Assembly (NCBI RefSeq): GCF_026183895.1
Contig: NZ_JAPFQI010000001.1
Coordinates: 463,510 to 527,509 of the forward strand
Source: Sabulicella glaciei
GTDB lineage: Bacteria > Pseudomonadota > Alphaproteobacteria > Acetobacterales > Acetobacteraceae
Length of the DNA: 64,000 nt
Direction: 5' to 3'
Both the position numbers and the translations under genes were made by a program. The notes beneath the pieces were generated by a model. It saw nothing but the letters and a program-made list of their open reading frames with translations, was not told the DNA's origin and ran no database searches. Of this stretch, positions 19,883 to 28,798 are shown piece after piece; position 1 is the first letter of the stretch, and each line of letters begins with the position of its first letter.

Positions 19883-20017
19883 GCGCATCGCGGAAAAAGC
19901 CCCGTCCAGCCCGGTTCCGCTTCACGTCTCGTGAAATGGCACCTTATTCTCTTCGGCGCTCGCCGCGCGGAAGCGGTCCGGAATGCGGTCAGCGTGATTC
20001 AGGCAACGGAGGTCAGG

Positions 20018-21013
20018 ATGAAGCGTCGTTCCCTTTTCGGACTCGGTGCCGCGCTGATGGCCCTGCCGGCCAGCGCCACACCCAACGGCTTCCGCGTCAC
20101 CCACTTCAACGCGGCCGCGCCCAATGGCGGGCGCGTCGGCTCGCGCGACGTCACCGCCGCAGGCGACGGGACCATGTGGTTCTGCGGCCAGCGCAACGGA
20201 ACGCTGAACCGGCTCGATCCGCGAGACGGCTCCATTCGCGTGGTGGACCTTCGCGTCCATGGGGCGGAGCGCGCGGCGCCGCATGGCGTGGTGCGCGGGC
20301 CGGACGGCGCCGCCTGGGTGACGGAGGGCGGCCAGAACGGCATCGCCCGCGTGGACCCGTCTGACCACCGCGTGCAGCTCTGGAACCTTCCTGAGCGCTT
20401 TGCCAACGCGAACCTCAACACCGGCGTGTTCGACGACCGCGGCACCTACTGGTTCACCGGGCAGAACGGCATGGTCGGCCGCTTCGTCCCGGCGACGGAG
20501 CGCATGGATGTGTGGGAGGCACCGCGCGGGCGTGGCGCCTACGGCATCACCAAGACGCCGCAGGGCGGCATCTGGTACGTCTCGCTGGCGGGCAACCACC
20601 TCGCGCAGATCGAGGATCTGGACACCGCGCGGATCCGCATCGTGGAGCCCCCGACGCCAAACCAGGGCGCGCGTCGCGTCTGGAGCGACAGCCAGGGCCG
20701 GCTGTGGATCAGCGAGTGGAACAGCGGCAACGTCTCGGTGCACGATCCGCGCGACGGGTCCTGGCGCCAGTGGCGCCTGCCGGGTGAGCGGCCGCGCGCC
20801 TATTCGGTCTGGGTGGATCCGTCGGACAAGGTGTGGCTGACCGACTTCCCGGCCAATGCCATCGTGCGCTTCGACCCGGCGACCGAGACATTCCTGTCCT
20901 TTCCCTCTGACCGACCGGGCGCGAATGTACGGCAGATGGACGGGATAGAGGGTGAGGCCTGGGGCGGCGAAAGCGGCACCGACCGCATCGTGCGGATCCA
21001 GTACGGGTTGTGA
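20018..21013 (+). CDS. Vgb-like (streptogramin lyase-type) beta-propeller, exported
   Basis: 331 aa. The signal peptide KRRSLFGLGAALMALPASA has a twin-arginine-like start, so Tat export is possible. The mature part is a repeated-blade propeller with units such as GDGTMWFCGQRNGTLNRLD, PDGAAWVTEGGQNGIARVD, DRGTYWFTGQNGMVGRF and SQGRLWISEWNSGNVSVHD, as in virginiamycin B lyase relatives. ACGGAGG precedes ATG 20018. A role in streptogramin resistance is unlikely for an exported Gram-negative protein. The GTGA overlap with a cytochrome c gene suggests a periplasmic redox or lactonase-like function. Confidence 0.82.
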   Translation: MKRRSLFGLGAALMALPASATPNGFRVTHFNAAAPNGGRVGSRDVTAAGDGTMWFCGQRNGTLNRLDPRDGSIRVVDLRVHGAERAAPHGVVRGPDGAAWVTEGGQNGIARVDPSDHRVQLWNLPERFANANLNTGVFDDRGTYWFTGQNGMVGRFVPATERMDVWEAPRGRGAYGITKTPQGGIWYVSLAGNHLAQIEDLDTARIRIVEPPTPNQGARRVWSDSQGRLWISEWNSGNVSVHDPRDGSWRQWRLPGERPRAYSVWVDPSDKVWLTDFPANAIVRFDPATETFLSFPSDRPGANVRQMDGIEGEAWGGESGTDRIVRIQYGL

Positions 21014-21369
21014 GGGCGCTGGCCCTGCTGGTCCTGCTGGCGCATCCGGCCGTGGCGGAGGAGGGGGCGACGCTGTTCCGCCTCCACTGCTCCTCCTGCC
21101 ATGCGATCGAGCCGGGGGCGCCCGCGGGCGCAGGGCCGAACCTCGAGGGCCTTGCCGCGCGGGGCGTCGCCGGGGATGCGGTCTTCGACTATTCGCCGGC
21201 CTTGCAGGCGGGCCGGGAGGCGGGGCGTCGCTGGGATGCGGCGTCCCTTAGGGCTTTCATGGCTGATCCGGACGAGGCCTTCCCAGGAAGCTGGATGAGC
21301 CCGGCCGGGCCGGCGACGGCGGCGCCGCGCGACGCCATCGCCCGTTTCCTGATGGGGGAGGGGGGCTAG
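21010..21369 (+). CDS. Periplasmic class I c-type cytochrome
   Basis: 119 aa. A short signal peptide (RALALLVLLAHPAVA) precedes a single heme motif CSSCH (C27, C30, H31), with Met96 in GSWMSPAG as the likely distal ligand; GAGPNLEGLAARGV is typical of cytochrome c2-like proteins. It starts at a GTG that overlaps the stop codon of the beta-propeller gene. Its partner is therefore likely the propeller protein (inference). Confidence 0.9.
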   Translation: MRALALLVLLAHPAVAEEGATLFRLHCSSCHAIEPGAPAGAGPNLEGLAARGVAGDAVFDYSPALQAGREAGRRWDAASLRAFMADPDEAFPGSWMSPAGPATAAPRDAIARFLMGEGG

Positions 21370-21383
21370 CCCCCTCCGCCGCC

Positions 21384-21887
21384 TCAGGCGGCCTTGCGGT
21401 TCACCCGGCTCTCGGCAACCGCGGTCAGCTTCTTGTCCGCCGCGTATTCCTCATCGAGGTTCTGCTGCAGGACGCTGGCGCAGTCATGACGGCCCAGTTG
21501 CTTCGCGAAGGCGATCAACGTGCCGTAGCGGGTGATCTCGTAATGCTCCACCGCCTGCGCGGAGGAGATGATGGCGGCATCGATCACGTCCTGGTCGGAC
21601 ACGTCGCCGAGGATATCCTTGGCCTCGGAAATGATACCGTCCATGGCGGCGCAGGTCGCGCCCTTCACTTCCTGGCCATGCATCTGGAAGACCTGCTCCA
21701 GCCGCTTGATCTGGTTCTGCGTCTCCGTCAGGTGCTGCTCCAGCCCCTGCTTGAGCTGAGCGTCGCCGGCCTTGGAGATCATGGTCGGCAGGTTCTTCGC
21801 GATCTGCTGCTCGGCATAGTAGATGTCCTGCAGCGTATGCACGAACAGGTCATCAAGGGTCTTGATCGGCTTCGAGAACAGGCCCAT
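21384..21887 (-). CDS. Ferritin-like DUF892 (YciE/YciF) family protein
   Basis: 167 aa, a four-helix ferritin-like bundle: LDDLFVHTLQDIYYAEQQIAKNLP, EQHLTETQNQIKRLEQVF, SSAQAVEHYEITRYGTLIAFAKQLG and LQQNLDEEYAADKKL. The glutamates and histidine that bind the di-iron centre in the family (E26, the ExxH-like HYE region, and EE near the end) are present. Members are stress-induced and thought to bind metal. It is a single gene on the minus strand with an isolated 128-base upstream region. Confidence 0.9.
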   Translation of the reverse strand: MGLFSKPIKTLDDLFVHTLQDIYYAEQQIAKNLPTMISKAGDAQLKQGLEQHLTETQNQIKRLEQVFQMHGQEVKGATCAAMDGIISEAKDILGDVSDQDVIDAAIISSAQAVEHYEITRYGTLIAFAKQLGRHDCASVLQQNLDEEYAADKKLTAVAESRVNRKAA

Positions 21888-22015
21888 GGCGTTGGTTTCC
21901 TTGTGTTGGAGGGGTAACGGCTGGCCGTTGCCGAAGGAACGCCTTGCGGCGGAACCGGTTTGTCTGACGAGAAGTTCTTGATCCGTTCTGAGCGGCGTGT
22001 CAGCGTCGCCGGCTC

Positions 22016-22735
22016 ATGCCCGACTCGCCCGCCCTTCCGGAATCCTCTCTTGATACGCGTGGGATGGACCGCGCCGCGGTGCTTGCCGCGCTGCGCGCCC
22101 GCGTCGCCCGGCACAGCCTGGCGCCCGAGGCTGGCGAGATTCCCCTTGCACCCGGACTTCCCGGCATCGCCCGCGCTGCGGTGCATGAGATCCGCGCAAC
22201 CTCAATCGGGTCCGGCACGGCCTTCAGCGCCATGGTGCTGGGGCGCAGCGGCGGCACGGTGCTCTGGATCTCGGATGACCTGCTGCATGCGCCCTGGCCG
22301 CCCGGCCTCGCGGCGCTGGGCCTGACGCCGGACCGCCTGGTGCTGGCGCAGGCATCGCGTCCGATGGACGCGCTCTGGGCAATGGAGGAGGCGCTGCGCA
22401 GCCCGGCCATCTCCGGTGTGCTGCTGCTGGGCGGTGCGGAGCCGGATCTGTCCGCGCAAAGGCGCCTGCAGCTTGCCGCCGCGGCGGGGGGCGGCGTGGG
22501 CCTCATCCTGCGGACGGAGGAGGAGCCGCCCCTGGCCGGCACGGCGTCGCGATGGCGCGTCGGCGGCATTGCTGGGATCGGTGGCCTCGCCGATCCGCGC
22601 TGGTCACTGGAATTGCTGCGCGTCCGTGCCGGGCGCCCCGTGGGCCCCTGGGCCGTGACTTGGCGCGCCTCCTCCGGCGAGATCGAGTTGGACGAGGAAA
22701 CGACGGCGGCGCTGCTTCAGACGAAAGCCGGGTAG
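22016..22735 (+). CDS. imuA: ImuA-like protein (RecA-fold, mutasome-associated)
   Basis: 239 aa. The sequence follows the alphaproteobacterial ImuA pattern: an AVHEIRA motif, a RecA-like core (VLWISDDLLHAPWPPGLAALGL), DALWAMEEALRSPAISGVLL, SAQRRLQLAAAAGGGVGLILR and a C-terminal WSLELLRVRAGRPVGPWAVTW. ImuA normally acts with ImuB and DnaE2 in DNA-damage-induced mutagenesis. Neither gene is adjacent here, so this copy is an orphan in the window. No LexA box was recognised upstream. Confidence 0.75.
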   Translation: MPDSPALPESSLDTRGMDRAAVLAALRARVARHSLAPEAGEIPLAPGLPGIARAAVHEIRATSIGSGTAFSAMVLGRSGGTVLWISDDLLHAPWPPGLAALGLTPDRLVLAQASRPMDALWAMEEALRSPAISGVLLLGGAEPDLSAQRRLQLAAAAGGGVGLILRTEEEPPLAGTASRWRVGGIAGIGGLADPRWSLELLRVRAGRPVGPWAVTWRASSGEIELDEETTAALLQTKAG

Positions 22736-22741
22736 CCTCCG

Positions 22742-24193
22742 TCAGCCCAGGCTTTCGGCGGTGAGCAACATGCGGCAGGTCACGCCTTCCGGCCGATAGT
22801 CCACCGCCGTTCCGCCACCGGCGAACTTGCCGAGACCACGGGCGATCACCGTCTCGCCGAAGCCGCGCCGCGCGGGCGGGCTGACCGGCGGTCCTCCCGC
22901 TTCCTCCCAGAGGATCTCGAGCCCGCCGCCCTCCGGCCGCTGCGCGCGGATGGAAACGCGCCCGCTCTCGTTCGAGAGGGCACCGTACTTCACGGCGTTG
23001 GTGACGAGTTCGTGGAAGACGAGGCCGAGCGCCACCGCCGCGTCGCGCGACACCTCGACCTCCAGCCCTTCCATCGAGATGCGGGCGGACAGGGCGGAGA
23101 CATAGGGCGCCACCTCGGTGGAAACGAGCTGCCGCAGCGAAAGGCCGGACAGGACCTTTCCCGCCAGAAGGTCCTGCGTCGCGGCGAGGGCCGAAAGCCG
23201 CTGCGTGAATCGCTCGGCAAAGTCCTGCAGCCCTGTCGCGCCTTCCAGCGTGCGCGCGCTGATGGAAAGCACGAGGGCCAGCATGTTCTTCATGCGGTGG
23301 TCCAGCTCGTGCATCAGCAATTCCTGGCGCTTCTCCAGCGCCCGCCGCTCCGACACGTCCACCAGCGTGACGATGCAGCCACCCACCGCGCCGCCCGCCT
23401 TCCGAAGCGGCGAGACGCTGAGCAGGATGTCGCGTGCGCGGTCCCCGGCGCGAAGCGTTGCCTCCATCGCGCGGGCCGCGCCGCCGCGCAGTGCGACGGC
23501 CACGAGGTCGCCCGCCTCCATCGCGCCGGCACCAGGCGCGAAGGCGAGGGGGAAGGCCTCGCTGAAGGACAGGCCCAGCGGGGAGATGTCCAGCATTCGC
23601 GTCGCCGCCGGGCTGGCATGGGTGACGATGCCTTGCGCATCGCACACCGCCACCGCCTCGATCGCAGAGGCCATGATGGCACGGCCGATGCGTTCGCTCT
23701 CCTCCCTTGCCACGGCATCCAGGCGCTGAGTGATGTCGGTGAAGGTCAGCGCATGGCCTTTGCCGTAGGGAAGGGGCAAGGGCGCAGCCGTGACCAGCAG
23801 GTGGCGCTGCTTCCCGTCGCGGCTCAGCGTCACCTCGGTGCTGCGTCGGCAGCTTTGCTCGGGTGCCAGCAGGTCGCGCAGCGCCGCGCCTGCGACGCCC
23901 AGCGTCTCGAGGAGGCCTTGCCGCTCCAGCGTCTCCGCCGGGACGCCGAGCAGCCCAGGCAGCGCGGCATTGACGTAGAGGAGGCGTCCTTCCGTATCCA
24001 GCGCCGCCGCGCCCAGCTCCATGGACTCCATGAAGGCGCGATAGGTCTCGTCGCCGCCGACGAGGTGGAAGACCTGCTCCCGCTCGACGCTCCGGACGAC
24101 CAGCGCGTCCACCTCGCCCTCGCGGATGGCGCGCAGCGTGTCCTCCGCCTCGGCCAGGCGGCGGCGGAGTTCGGAAAGCTCAGGCGCGGACAC
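22742..24193 (-). CDS. PAS-containing HWE family sensor histidine kinase
   Basis: 483 aa, no membrane helix. A short N-terminal coil (residues 1-28) is followed by two PAS domains (about 48-155 and 165-280) and an HWE kinase module. The phosphoacceptor is His299 in HELDHRMKN, the conserved H of the family is in HELVTNAVKYGAL (394-406), and the W-x-E is at 429-431. It starts with GTG two bases after the kaiB stop codon, so it is the third gene of the kaiC-kaiB operon and a probable output kinase of that timer. No response regulator gene is adjacent. Confidence 0.9.
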   Translation of the reverse strand: MSAPELSELRRRLAEAEDTLRAIREGEVDALVVRSVEREQVFHLVGGDETYRAFMESMELGAAALDTEGRLLYVNAALPGLLGVPAETLERQGLLETLGVAGAALRDLLAPEQSCRRSTEVTLSRDGKQRHLLVTAAPLPLPYGKGHALTFTDITQRLDAVAREESERIGRAIMASAIEAVAVCDAQGIVTHASPAATRMLDISPLGLSFSEAFPLAFAPGAGAMEAGDLVAVALRGGAARAMEATLRAGDRARDILLSVSPLRKAGGAVGGCIVTLVDVSERRALEKRQELLMHELDHRMKNMLALVLSISARTLEGATGLQDFAERFTQRLSALAATQDLLAGKVLSGLSLRQLVSTEVAPYVSALSARISMEGLEVEVSRDAAVALGLVFHELVTNAVKYGALSNESGRVSIRAQRPEGGGLEILWEEAGGPPVSPPARRGFGETVIARGLGKFAGGGTAVDYRPEGVTCRMLLTAESLG

Positions 24194-24195
24194 GT

Positions 24196-24507
24196 TCAGC
24201 CTTCCCGGTCCACCTGGAGGCTCACCAGAACCTTTTGCGTGTCGGACAGGTCGCCGATGACCTTCTGGATCGGCACCGGCAGTTGCCGAACCAGCGTGGG
24301 GATCGCGACGATGTTGTGCTCCCGCGCGAGATGCGGCGAGACACGCAGATCCACCACCTCGATCGCGTAGGAGTCGGCGCCGAGATGCTCCGTGCAGATC
24401 CGCTCCAGGTTGCGGATGGCGGCAACGGATTTTGGTGTCTGCCCCGCGACATAAAGGGTGAGCCGCAGGATTCCTTCGCCGCCCTCACCCCGGTTTTTGC
24501 TCGTCAT
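24196..24507 (-). CDS. kaiB: Circadian clock protein KaiB
   Basis: 103 aa, the usual KaiB length, with the thioredoxin-like core [60 protein letters not shown] and the C-terminal [12 protein letters not shown], all close to the cyanobacterial pattern. KaiB fold-switches and binds the CI ring of KaiC. The ATGA overlap with kaiC (24504-24507) and the two-base gap to the kinase gene show a single operon. No kaiA is present, as is normal outside cyanobacteria. Confidence 0.95.
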   Translation of the reverse strand: MTSKNRGEGGEGILRLTLYVAGQTPKSVAAIRNLERICTEHLGADSYAIEVVDLRVSPHLAREHNIVAIPTLVRQLPVPIQKVIGDLSDTQKVLVSLQVDREG

Positions 24508-26183
24508 GCCCGTCCTGTCCTGCGCTTGGCCAGCGCAATGTCCTGCTGATCCTGCTCCATCGCGCCGCGCAGGGTGCGCTCCGCATCGAGGGAGCTTTGG
24601 TGCTCCAGCGTATCCATCTCGAGGTCGGCCTGCAGCGCGGCGACCTGCGCCTCGGTGCGTCGGCGCCGCAGCGCCAGCTTGCGATGCTCGATCTCTACCG
24701 CCGCGCGCCGGGCCGCTTCATCGCGCCGCGTCCGCGCCTCCTCCGCCCGACGGGCGGAGCCGGTGAGGGCGCCGTGCTCGCCCAGGTAGGGCGCGAGCAG
24801 GCGGATGCCATCGGAACCCATCACGAATTCGCGCACCTGATTGGAGTGGGCGATGCCGCGCGCCTTCAGCAAATAAAGCTCGCGGTTGAACTCGCCGCTT
24901 GCCTCACGGTTCAGGAGCAGGATCCATCCATCCATCAGCGACGAAAGCCCGGCATCCGTCTCCGCGGCTCCCTGCTCGTGCGCAAGGTGGGAGAACACCC
25001 CGGTGATCCCGTTCGACTTCAGGAAATCGATGATCCGCAGCAGCATGGACTGCACCTCGAGCGGATCGCCGGCATCCAGGAAGGCCGAGATCGGATCGAG
25101 CGCCACGATGGAGGGGCGGAAACGCGCCACCTCGCGCAGGATCACGGCGAGGTGCATTTCAAGGCTGTAGAAGGTCGGGCGGGCGGCCAGCATCCGCAAC
25201 AGGCCGCTTTCCACGCAAGGGCCGAGATCCAGCCCCACGGAGCGCATGTTGCGGATCGTCTGCTCGCCCGATTCCTCGAAGGAGATGTAAAGCGCCCTTT
25301 CCCCCGCCCGGCACGCGGCGGCGAGGAAGGAGGCGACGATGGTGCTCTTGCCAGAGCCCGCGACGCCGGTCAGGAGGACGGAGGAGCCGCGGTGGAAGCC
25401 GCCTCCCTCCATCATCGCGTCCAGATCGGCGATGCCGCTGGAGATGCGCTCGTCCGACACCTTGTGGACGAGGCCGACGGTAGAGACCGGCAGCACGCTG
25501 AACCCGTCCGTGTCGATCAGGAACGGATATTCGTTGGTCCCGTGGGCCGAGCCACGGTATTTCACGATCCGCAGGCGGCGCGTGGAGACCTGGTTGTGGA
25601 CGCGGTGATCCAGCAGGATCACGCAGTCCGAGACGTATTCCTCCAGGCCCTGACGTGTCAGCGCACCGTCGCCTCGTTCGCCGGTGATGACGGCGGTCAG
25701 CCCTTTCTCCTTCAACCAGTCGAAGAGGCGGCGAATCTCGGCGCGCAGGACGGCCTGATTTGTGAAGGCGGAGAACAGGCTCTCCACCGTGTCCAGCACG
25801 ATTCGTTTCGCGCCGACGGAGGCGACCGCCAGCTCCAACCGCAGGAAAAGCCCCTCCAGGTCGTAATCGCCCGCCTCGGCCATCTGCGAAGGGTCGAGGG
25901 CGATGTGCTCGAAGGCCACCCGCCCATCGGAAACCAATTCATCCAGCGCAAAGCCCAACGAGGCGACGTTGTCCGCGATGTCCTCGGGCCGTTCCTCGAA
26001 GGTGACGAAGACGCCCGGCTCGTCGAACTCACGCGCGCCGTTGATCAGGAAGGTCGAGGCAAAAAGCGTCTTGCCGCAGCCCGCCGAGCCGCAAACAAGT
26101 GTCGGGCGGCCCGCGGGTAGGCCCCCCAAGGTCAACTCGTCGAAACCCTCGATCCCCGTTGGCGCCTTCCGGATCCCGGCCAT
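24504..26183 (-). CDS. kaiC: Circadian clock ATPase/kinase KaiC with C-terminal coiled coil
   Basis: 559 aa with both RecA-like domains. CI has Walker A GSAGCGKT (32-39) and catalytic E63-E64; CII has GVAGSGKST (273-281) and E303-E304. The phosphorylation site region reads [10 protein letters not shown]: Thr409 corresponds to cyanobacterial T426, Ser414 to S431, and Ser415 replaces T432. After the normal KaiC end there is an extra Arg/Glu-rich tail (about 475-559) predicted to form a coiled coil. ATG 26183 matches the family N-terminus. It is the first gene of kaiC-kaiB-kinase. Confidence 0.94.
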   Translation of the reverse strand: MAGIRKAPTGIEGFDELTLGGLPAGRPTLVCGSAGCGKTLFASTFLINGAREFDEPGVFVTFEERPEDIADNVASLGFALDELVSDGRVAFEHIALDPSQMAEAGDYDLEGLFLRLELAVASVGAKRIVLDTVESLFSAFTNQAVLRAEIRRLFDWLKEKGLTAVITGERGDGALTRQGLEEYVSDCVILLDHRVHNQVSTRRLRIVKYRGSAHGTNEYPFLIDTDGFSVLPVSTVGLVHKVSDERISSGIADLDAMMEGGGFHRGSSVLLTGVAGSGKSTIVASFLAAACRAGERALYISFEESGEQTIRNMRSVGLDLGPCVESGLLRMLAARPTFYSLEMHLAVILREVARFRPSIVALDPISAFLDAGDPLEVQSMLLRIIDFLKSNGITGVFSHLAHEQGAAETDAGLSSLMDGWILLLNREASGEFNRELYLLKARGIAHSNQVREFVMGSDGIRLLAPYLGEHGALTGSARRAEEARTRRDEAARRAAVEIEHRKLALRRRRTEAQVAALQADLEMDTLEHQSSLDAERTLRGAMEQDQQDIALAKRRTGRA

Positions 26184-26211
26184 TCCTGCCTCTGTCCCCG
26201 CTTCTCCATCG

Positions 26212-26239
26212 GTTATGACATCATTCCGCGCGCGGGCAA
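26212..26239 (-). promoter_or_regulatory. Candidate sigma-70 promoter of the kaiC operon
   Basis: Read on the minus strand, TTGCCC (26239-26234) and CATAAC (26217-26212) are 16 bases apart, each matching the consensus at four of six positions. The -10 ends about 28 bases before the kaiC start codon. It is the best candidate I see in the 187-base kaiC/mgtE divergent region, but such matches also occur by chance. Confidence 0.3.
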
Positions 26240-26370
26240 TGGTGGCGCAACGGCCTGGATGACAAGGCAGCTTGTCCACGCGCGATGCGCATGCTGAAGC
26301 AAGGAAACCCGGCACCCCGCGTCACCCTTGAGACCGCGCGCGGGCCGCCGCGCCGACCGACGGAGAACGC

Positions 26371-27672
26371 ATGAACAGCGCGACCCTCCCGCCCAGCGCG
26401 GCCGAGGCCCTGCACCCGGCCGACCTCGCGACGCTTCTGGAGAAGCGGGAGCCGGGCACGGCCTGGGAGACCCTCACCACCCTGCCTCTGCCCCGGCGCG
26501 CCGAGACCTTCGGCTATCTTTCCCCGGCCTGCCAAGCAGCAGTGGCCGCATTCAGCCCGACCCCGGCCCTCGCCGAGCTCCTGACCGCCATGGACGCGGA
26601 TGAGCGGGCCGACCTTTGGGCCCGGCTGCCCGAGGAGGCGCGCGAGGCCCTGGGCCGTGCCCTGGCTGCGGCGGAACGCGAGGACATCCGCCGCCTCGCC
26701 GCCTACCCGCCTGGCACGGCTGGCGCGGTGATGACCAGCGAATACGCGGTGCTTTCTCCCAGCCTCTCCGCGCGCGATGCCATCGAGGCGCTGCGCGGTC
26801 AGGCGGCGACCAAGGAAACCATCAGCGTCGCCTATGTGCTCTCGTCCGAGCGCCGACTGCTGGGCACCGTGACGCTGGAGGACCTCGTCCTGTCGCCTGC
26901 CGCACTCGGCGTCGCGGCGCTGATGCGGCCGGACCCTCCCTCGGTCGGGGCCGACGAGCCGGCCCCCGACGCCGCGCGCCTCGTGCAGCGCTACGACCTG
27001 CCAGCCGTGCCAGTGCTGGATTCGACCGGCGCCATGGTCGGCATCGTCACCGCCGACGACGCCATGGACGTGGCCGAAGCCGAGGCGACGGAGGATTTCG
27101 AGAAGGCGGGCGGGACCGGGGCGGGCCTCGTCGCCGAGATGGGGCGTGCCAGCGTCCCGCTGCTCTACAGCAAGCGCGTCGGCTGGCTGGTGGCCCTGGT
27201 CTTCGCCAACATCCTGTCCGGCGCCGGCATCGCCGCCTTCGAGGAAACGATCAGTGCCAACCTTGCCCTGGTGTTCTTTCTTCCGCTGCTGATCGCCAGC
27301 GCCGGCAACGCGGGCTCCCAGGCCGCGACGCTCACCGTGCGCGCCATGGCGACAGGCGAGGTGCGCATGGCGGATTGGGGCCGCCTGATCGCGCGCGAGG
27401 CGCTGGTGGCTCTCGCCCTCGGCGTCACGATGGCGGTGGCGGTGGCAGGAATCGGCGTGTGGCGCGGTGGCGCGGAGATCGCGCTGGTGGTGGCGCTGAC
27501 CATGGTGCTGGTGGTGCTGGCGGGCAGCCTGGTCGGGCTTTCATTGCCGTTCCTGCTCGACCGCCTGCGCCTCGACCCGGCCTCGGCAAGCGCGCCGCTC
27601 GTCACGTCGCTCGCCGACATCGCGGGGGTGTTGGTCTATTTCAGCATCGCCGCCGCGGTGTTGAAGGGCTGA
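26371..27672 (+). CDS. mgtE: Magnesium transporter MgtE
   Basis: 433 aa with the full MgtE layout: N-terminal helical domain (about 1-115), a CBS pair (about 116-235, starting YPPGTAGAVMTSEY), a plug helix, and five membrane helices containing LVFFLPLLIASAGNAGSQAATLTVRA, where the family's Mg2+ pore lies. ACGGAG precedes ATG 26371. It is divergent from kaiC and convergent with the Mrp operon. MgtE is a channel gated by cytoplasmic Mg2+ through its N and CBS domains. Confidence 0.95.
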   Translation: MNSATLPPSAAEALHPADLATLLEKREPGTAWETLTTLPLPRRAETFGYLSPACQAAVAAFSPTPALAELLTAMDADERADLWARLPEEAREALGRALAAAEREDIRRLAAYPPGTAGAVMTSEYAVLSPSLSARDAIEALRGQAATKETISVAYVLSSERRLLGTVTLEDLVLSPAALGVAALMRPDPPSVGADEPAPDAARLVQRYDLPAVPVLDSTGAMVGIVTADDAMDVAEAEATEDFEKAGGTGAGLVAEMGRASVPLLYSKRVGWLVALVFANILSGAGIAAFEETISANLALVFFLPLLIASAGNAGSQAATLTVRAMATGEVRMADWGRLIAREALVALALGVTMAVAVAGIGVWRGGAEIALVVALTMVLVVLAGSLVGLSLPFLLDRLRLDPASASAPLVTSLADIAGVLVYFSIAAAVLKG

Positions 27673-27678
27673 GCCAAT

Positions 27679-28038
27679 TCAGGGCGCGCCGTGGGTGCCG
27701 GGCGGCGGCACGTCGTCCCGGCCCTCGCGCCGGTCGCGGTAGAGCGCCGCGCGCGCCAGCAGCATCAGCGTCACCGGCGTGGTCACGCCCATGAAGATCG
27801 CGATCAGGATCTCATGCAGCACGAGGCGCGACCCGGTGACCGAGAAATAGATGATCGAGCCCAGAAGGATGGAAGACACGCCCATCGTGGTGCCGAGCGT
27901 GGGCGAATGCACCCGCGCATAGAAATCCCGCAGCCGGATGAGGCCGATGGAGCCGGCCAGGGTCAGCCCGGCCCCCAGCAGAAGCAGCAGGGCCACGGGC
28001 AACGCTGCCCAGAGCGGCAGGTCGGCGGTCGCGCTCAT
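27679..28038 (-). CDS. mrpG: Na+/H+ antiporter subunit MrpG
   Basis: 119 aa with three membrane helices. GSIGLIRLRDFYARVHSPTLGTTMGV is the MrpG signature. It is the last gene of the mrp operon and overlaps mrpF by four bases. The charged tail (YRDRREGRDD) is slightly longer than usual. MrpG is a small membrane subunit needed for antiporter assembly. Confidence 0.92.
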   Translation of the reverse strand: MSATADLPLWAALPVALLLLLGAGLTLAGSIGLIRLRDFYARVHSPTLGTTMGVSSILLGSIIYFSVTGSRLVLHEILIAIFMGVTTPVTLMLLARAALYRDRREGRDDVPPPGTHGAP

Positions 28039-28316
28039 TCGATCACCTCGCCACGCATGAGGAATTTTGCGAGCGCCGCCGTGGCGACGAAGCCCAGCAG
28101 GGCGATGATCAGCGCCGCCTCGAAATACAGCACGCTGCCGGTGCGGATGCCGAAGACCAGCAGCAGCATGGCCGCGTTGACGTAGAGCGTGTCGAGGCCC
28201 AGCACGCGATCCTGCGCCCTGGGCCCACGCAGCGTGCGCCAGGCCGCGCAGCCCATCGCCAGCGCCAGCATCGCCTGCGCAAGGAAGACCGACCATTCCA
28301 GAAGCGCCGCGCTCAT
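28035..28316 (-). CDS. mrpF: Na+/H+ antiporter subunit MrpF
   Basis: 93 aa, three helices, with the MrpF core AAWRTLRGPRAQDRVLGLDTLYVNAAMLLLVFGIRTG. Start ATG 28316 overlaps the end of mrpE, and its stop overlaps the start of mrpG, both by four bases. The order E-F-G matches known mrp operons. Confidence 0.92.
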   Translation of the reverse strand: MSAALLEWSVFLAQAMLALAMGCAAWRTLRGPRAQDRVLGLDTLYVNAAMLLLVFGIRTGSVLYFEAALIIALLGFVATAALAKFLMRGEVIE

Positions 28317-28798
28317 GCGAGGACCTCCATCAGCCGCCGCTCGTAGCGGTTCTTGATGATGCCCGCCCATTCCGTCTCGTCGATCAGGTCGAGCACGTGC
28401 AGCAGCATGGTGCCGTCGGCGGAGTCGTACTCCACCCAGACCGTCCCAGGCGTCGCGGTGATGATGCAGGCCAGCGCCGCGAGCCCGATTGGGTCGCGCA
28501 TCTCGAGTGGGATGCGGACGAAGCCGGAGGAAAGGGTGCGCGGACGCGGCGCCAGCACGATGCGCGCGACGGCGAAGTTGGAACGCGCGATCTCGGCCGC
28601 CACCACCCACATCAGGTCCAGCACCACCCGGAACCGGCGCAGCCGCAGGCGCGGTGGGTCCATCACGCGCAGCAACCAGGTCCCGAGCCAGGCAAGGACG
28701 ACGCCAAGCAGCAGCGTCGCGGGCGAAAGGCCTGTCAGCAGCAGCCAAGTCAGGAGCAGCGCGAGGGCGGCGAGTGGGTAGGGAAGGAATCGCCTCAC
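28313..28798 (-). CDS. mrpE: Na+/H+ antiporter subunit MrpE
   Basis: 161 aa. Two N-terminal membrane helices are followed by the conserved MrpE body: VLDLMWVVAAEIARSNFAVARIVLAPR, FVRIPLEMRDPIGLAALACIITATPGTVWVEYD and LHVLDLIDETEWAGIIKNRYERRLMEV. The start is a GTG at 28798 overlapping the mrpD stop codon as GTGA. Confidence 0.92.
   Translation of the reverse strand: MRRFLPYPLAALALLLTWLLLTGLSPATLLLGVVLAWLGTWLLRVMDPPRLRLRRFRVVLDLMWVVAAEIARSNFAVARIVLAPRPRTLSSGFVRIPLEMRDPIGLAALACIITATPGTVWVEYDSADGTMLLHVLDLIDETEWAGIIKNRYERRLMEVLA

Noticed and set aside
20018-21013. Virginiamycin B resistance lyase
   Set aside because: The protein has an export signal and is coupled to a cytochrome gene; only the propeller fold is shared with Vgb.
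21378-21392. Hairpin between the cytochrome and DUF892 genes as terminator
   Set aside because: A six-pair stem with a three-base loop is present, but no T tract follows on either strand.
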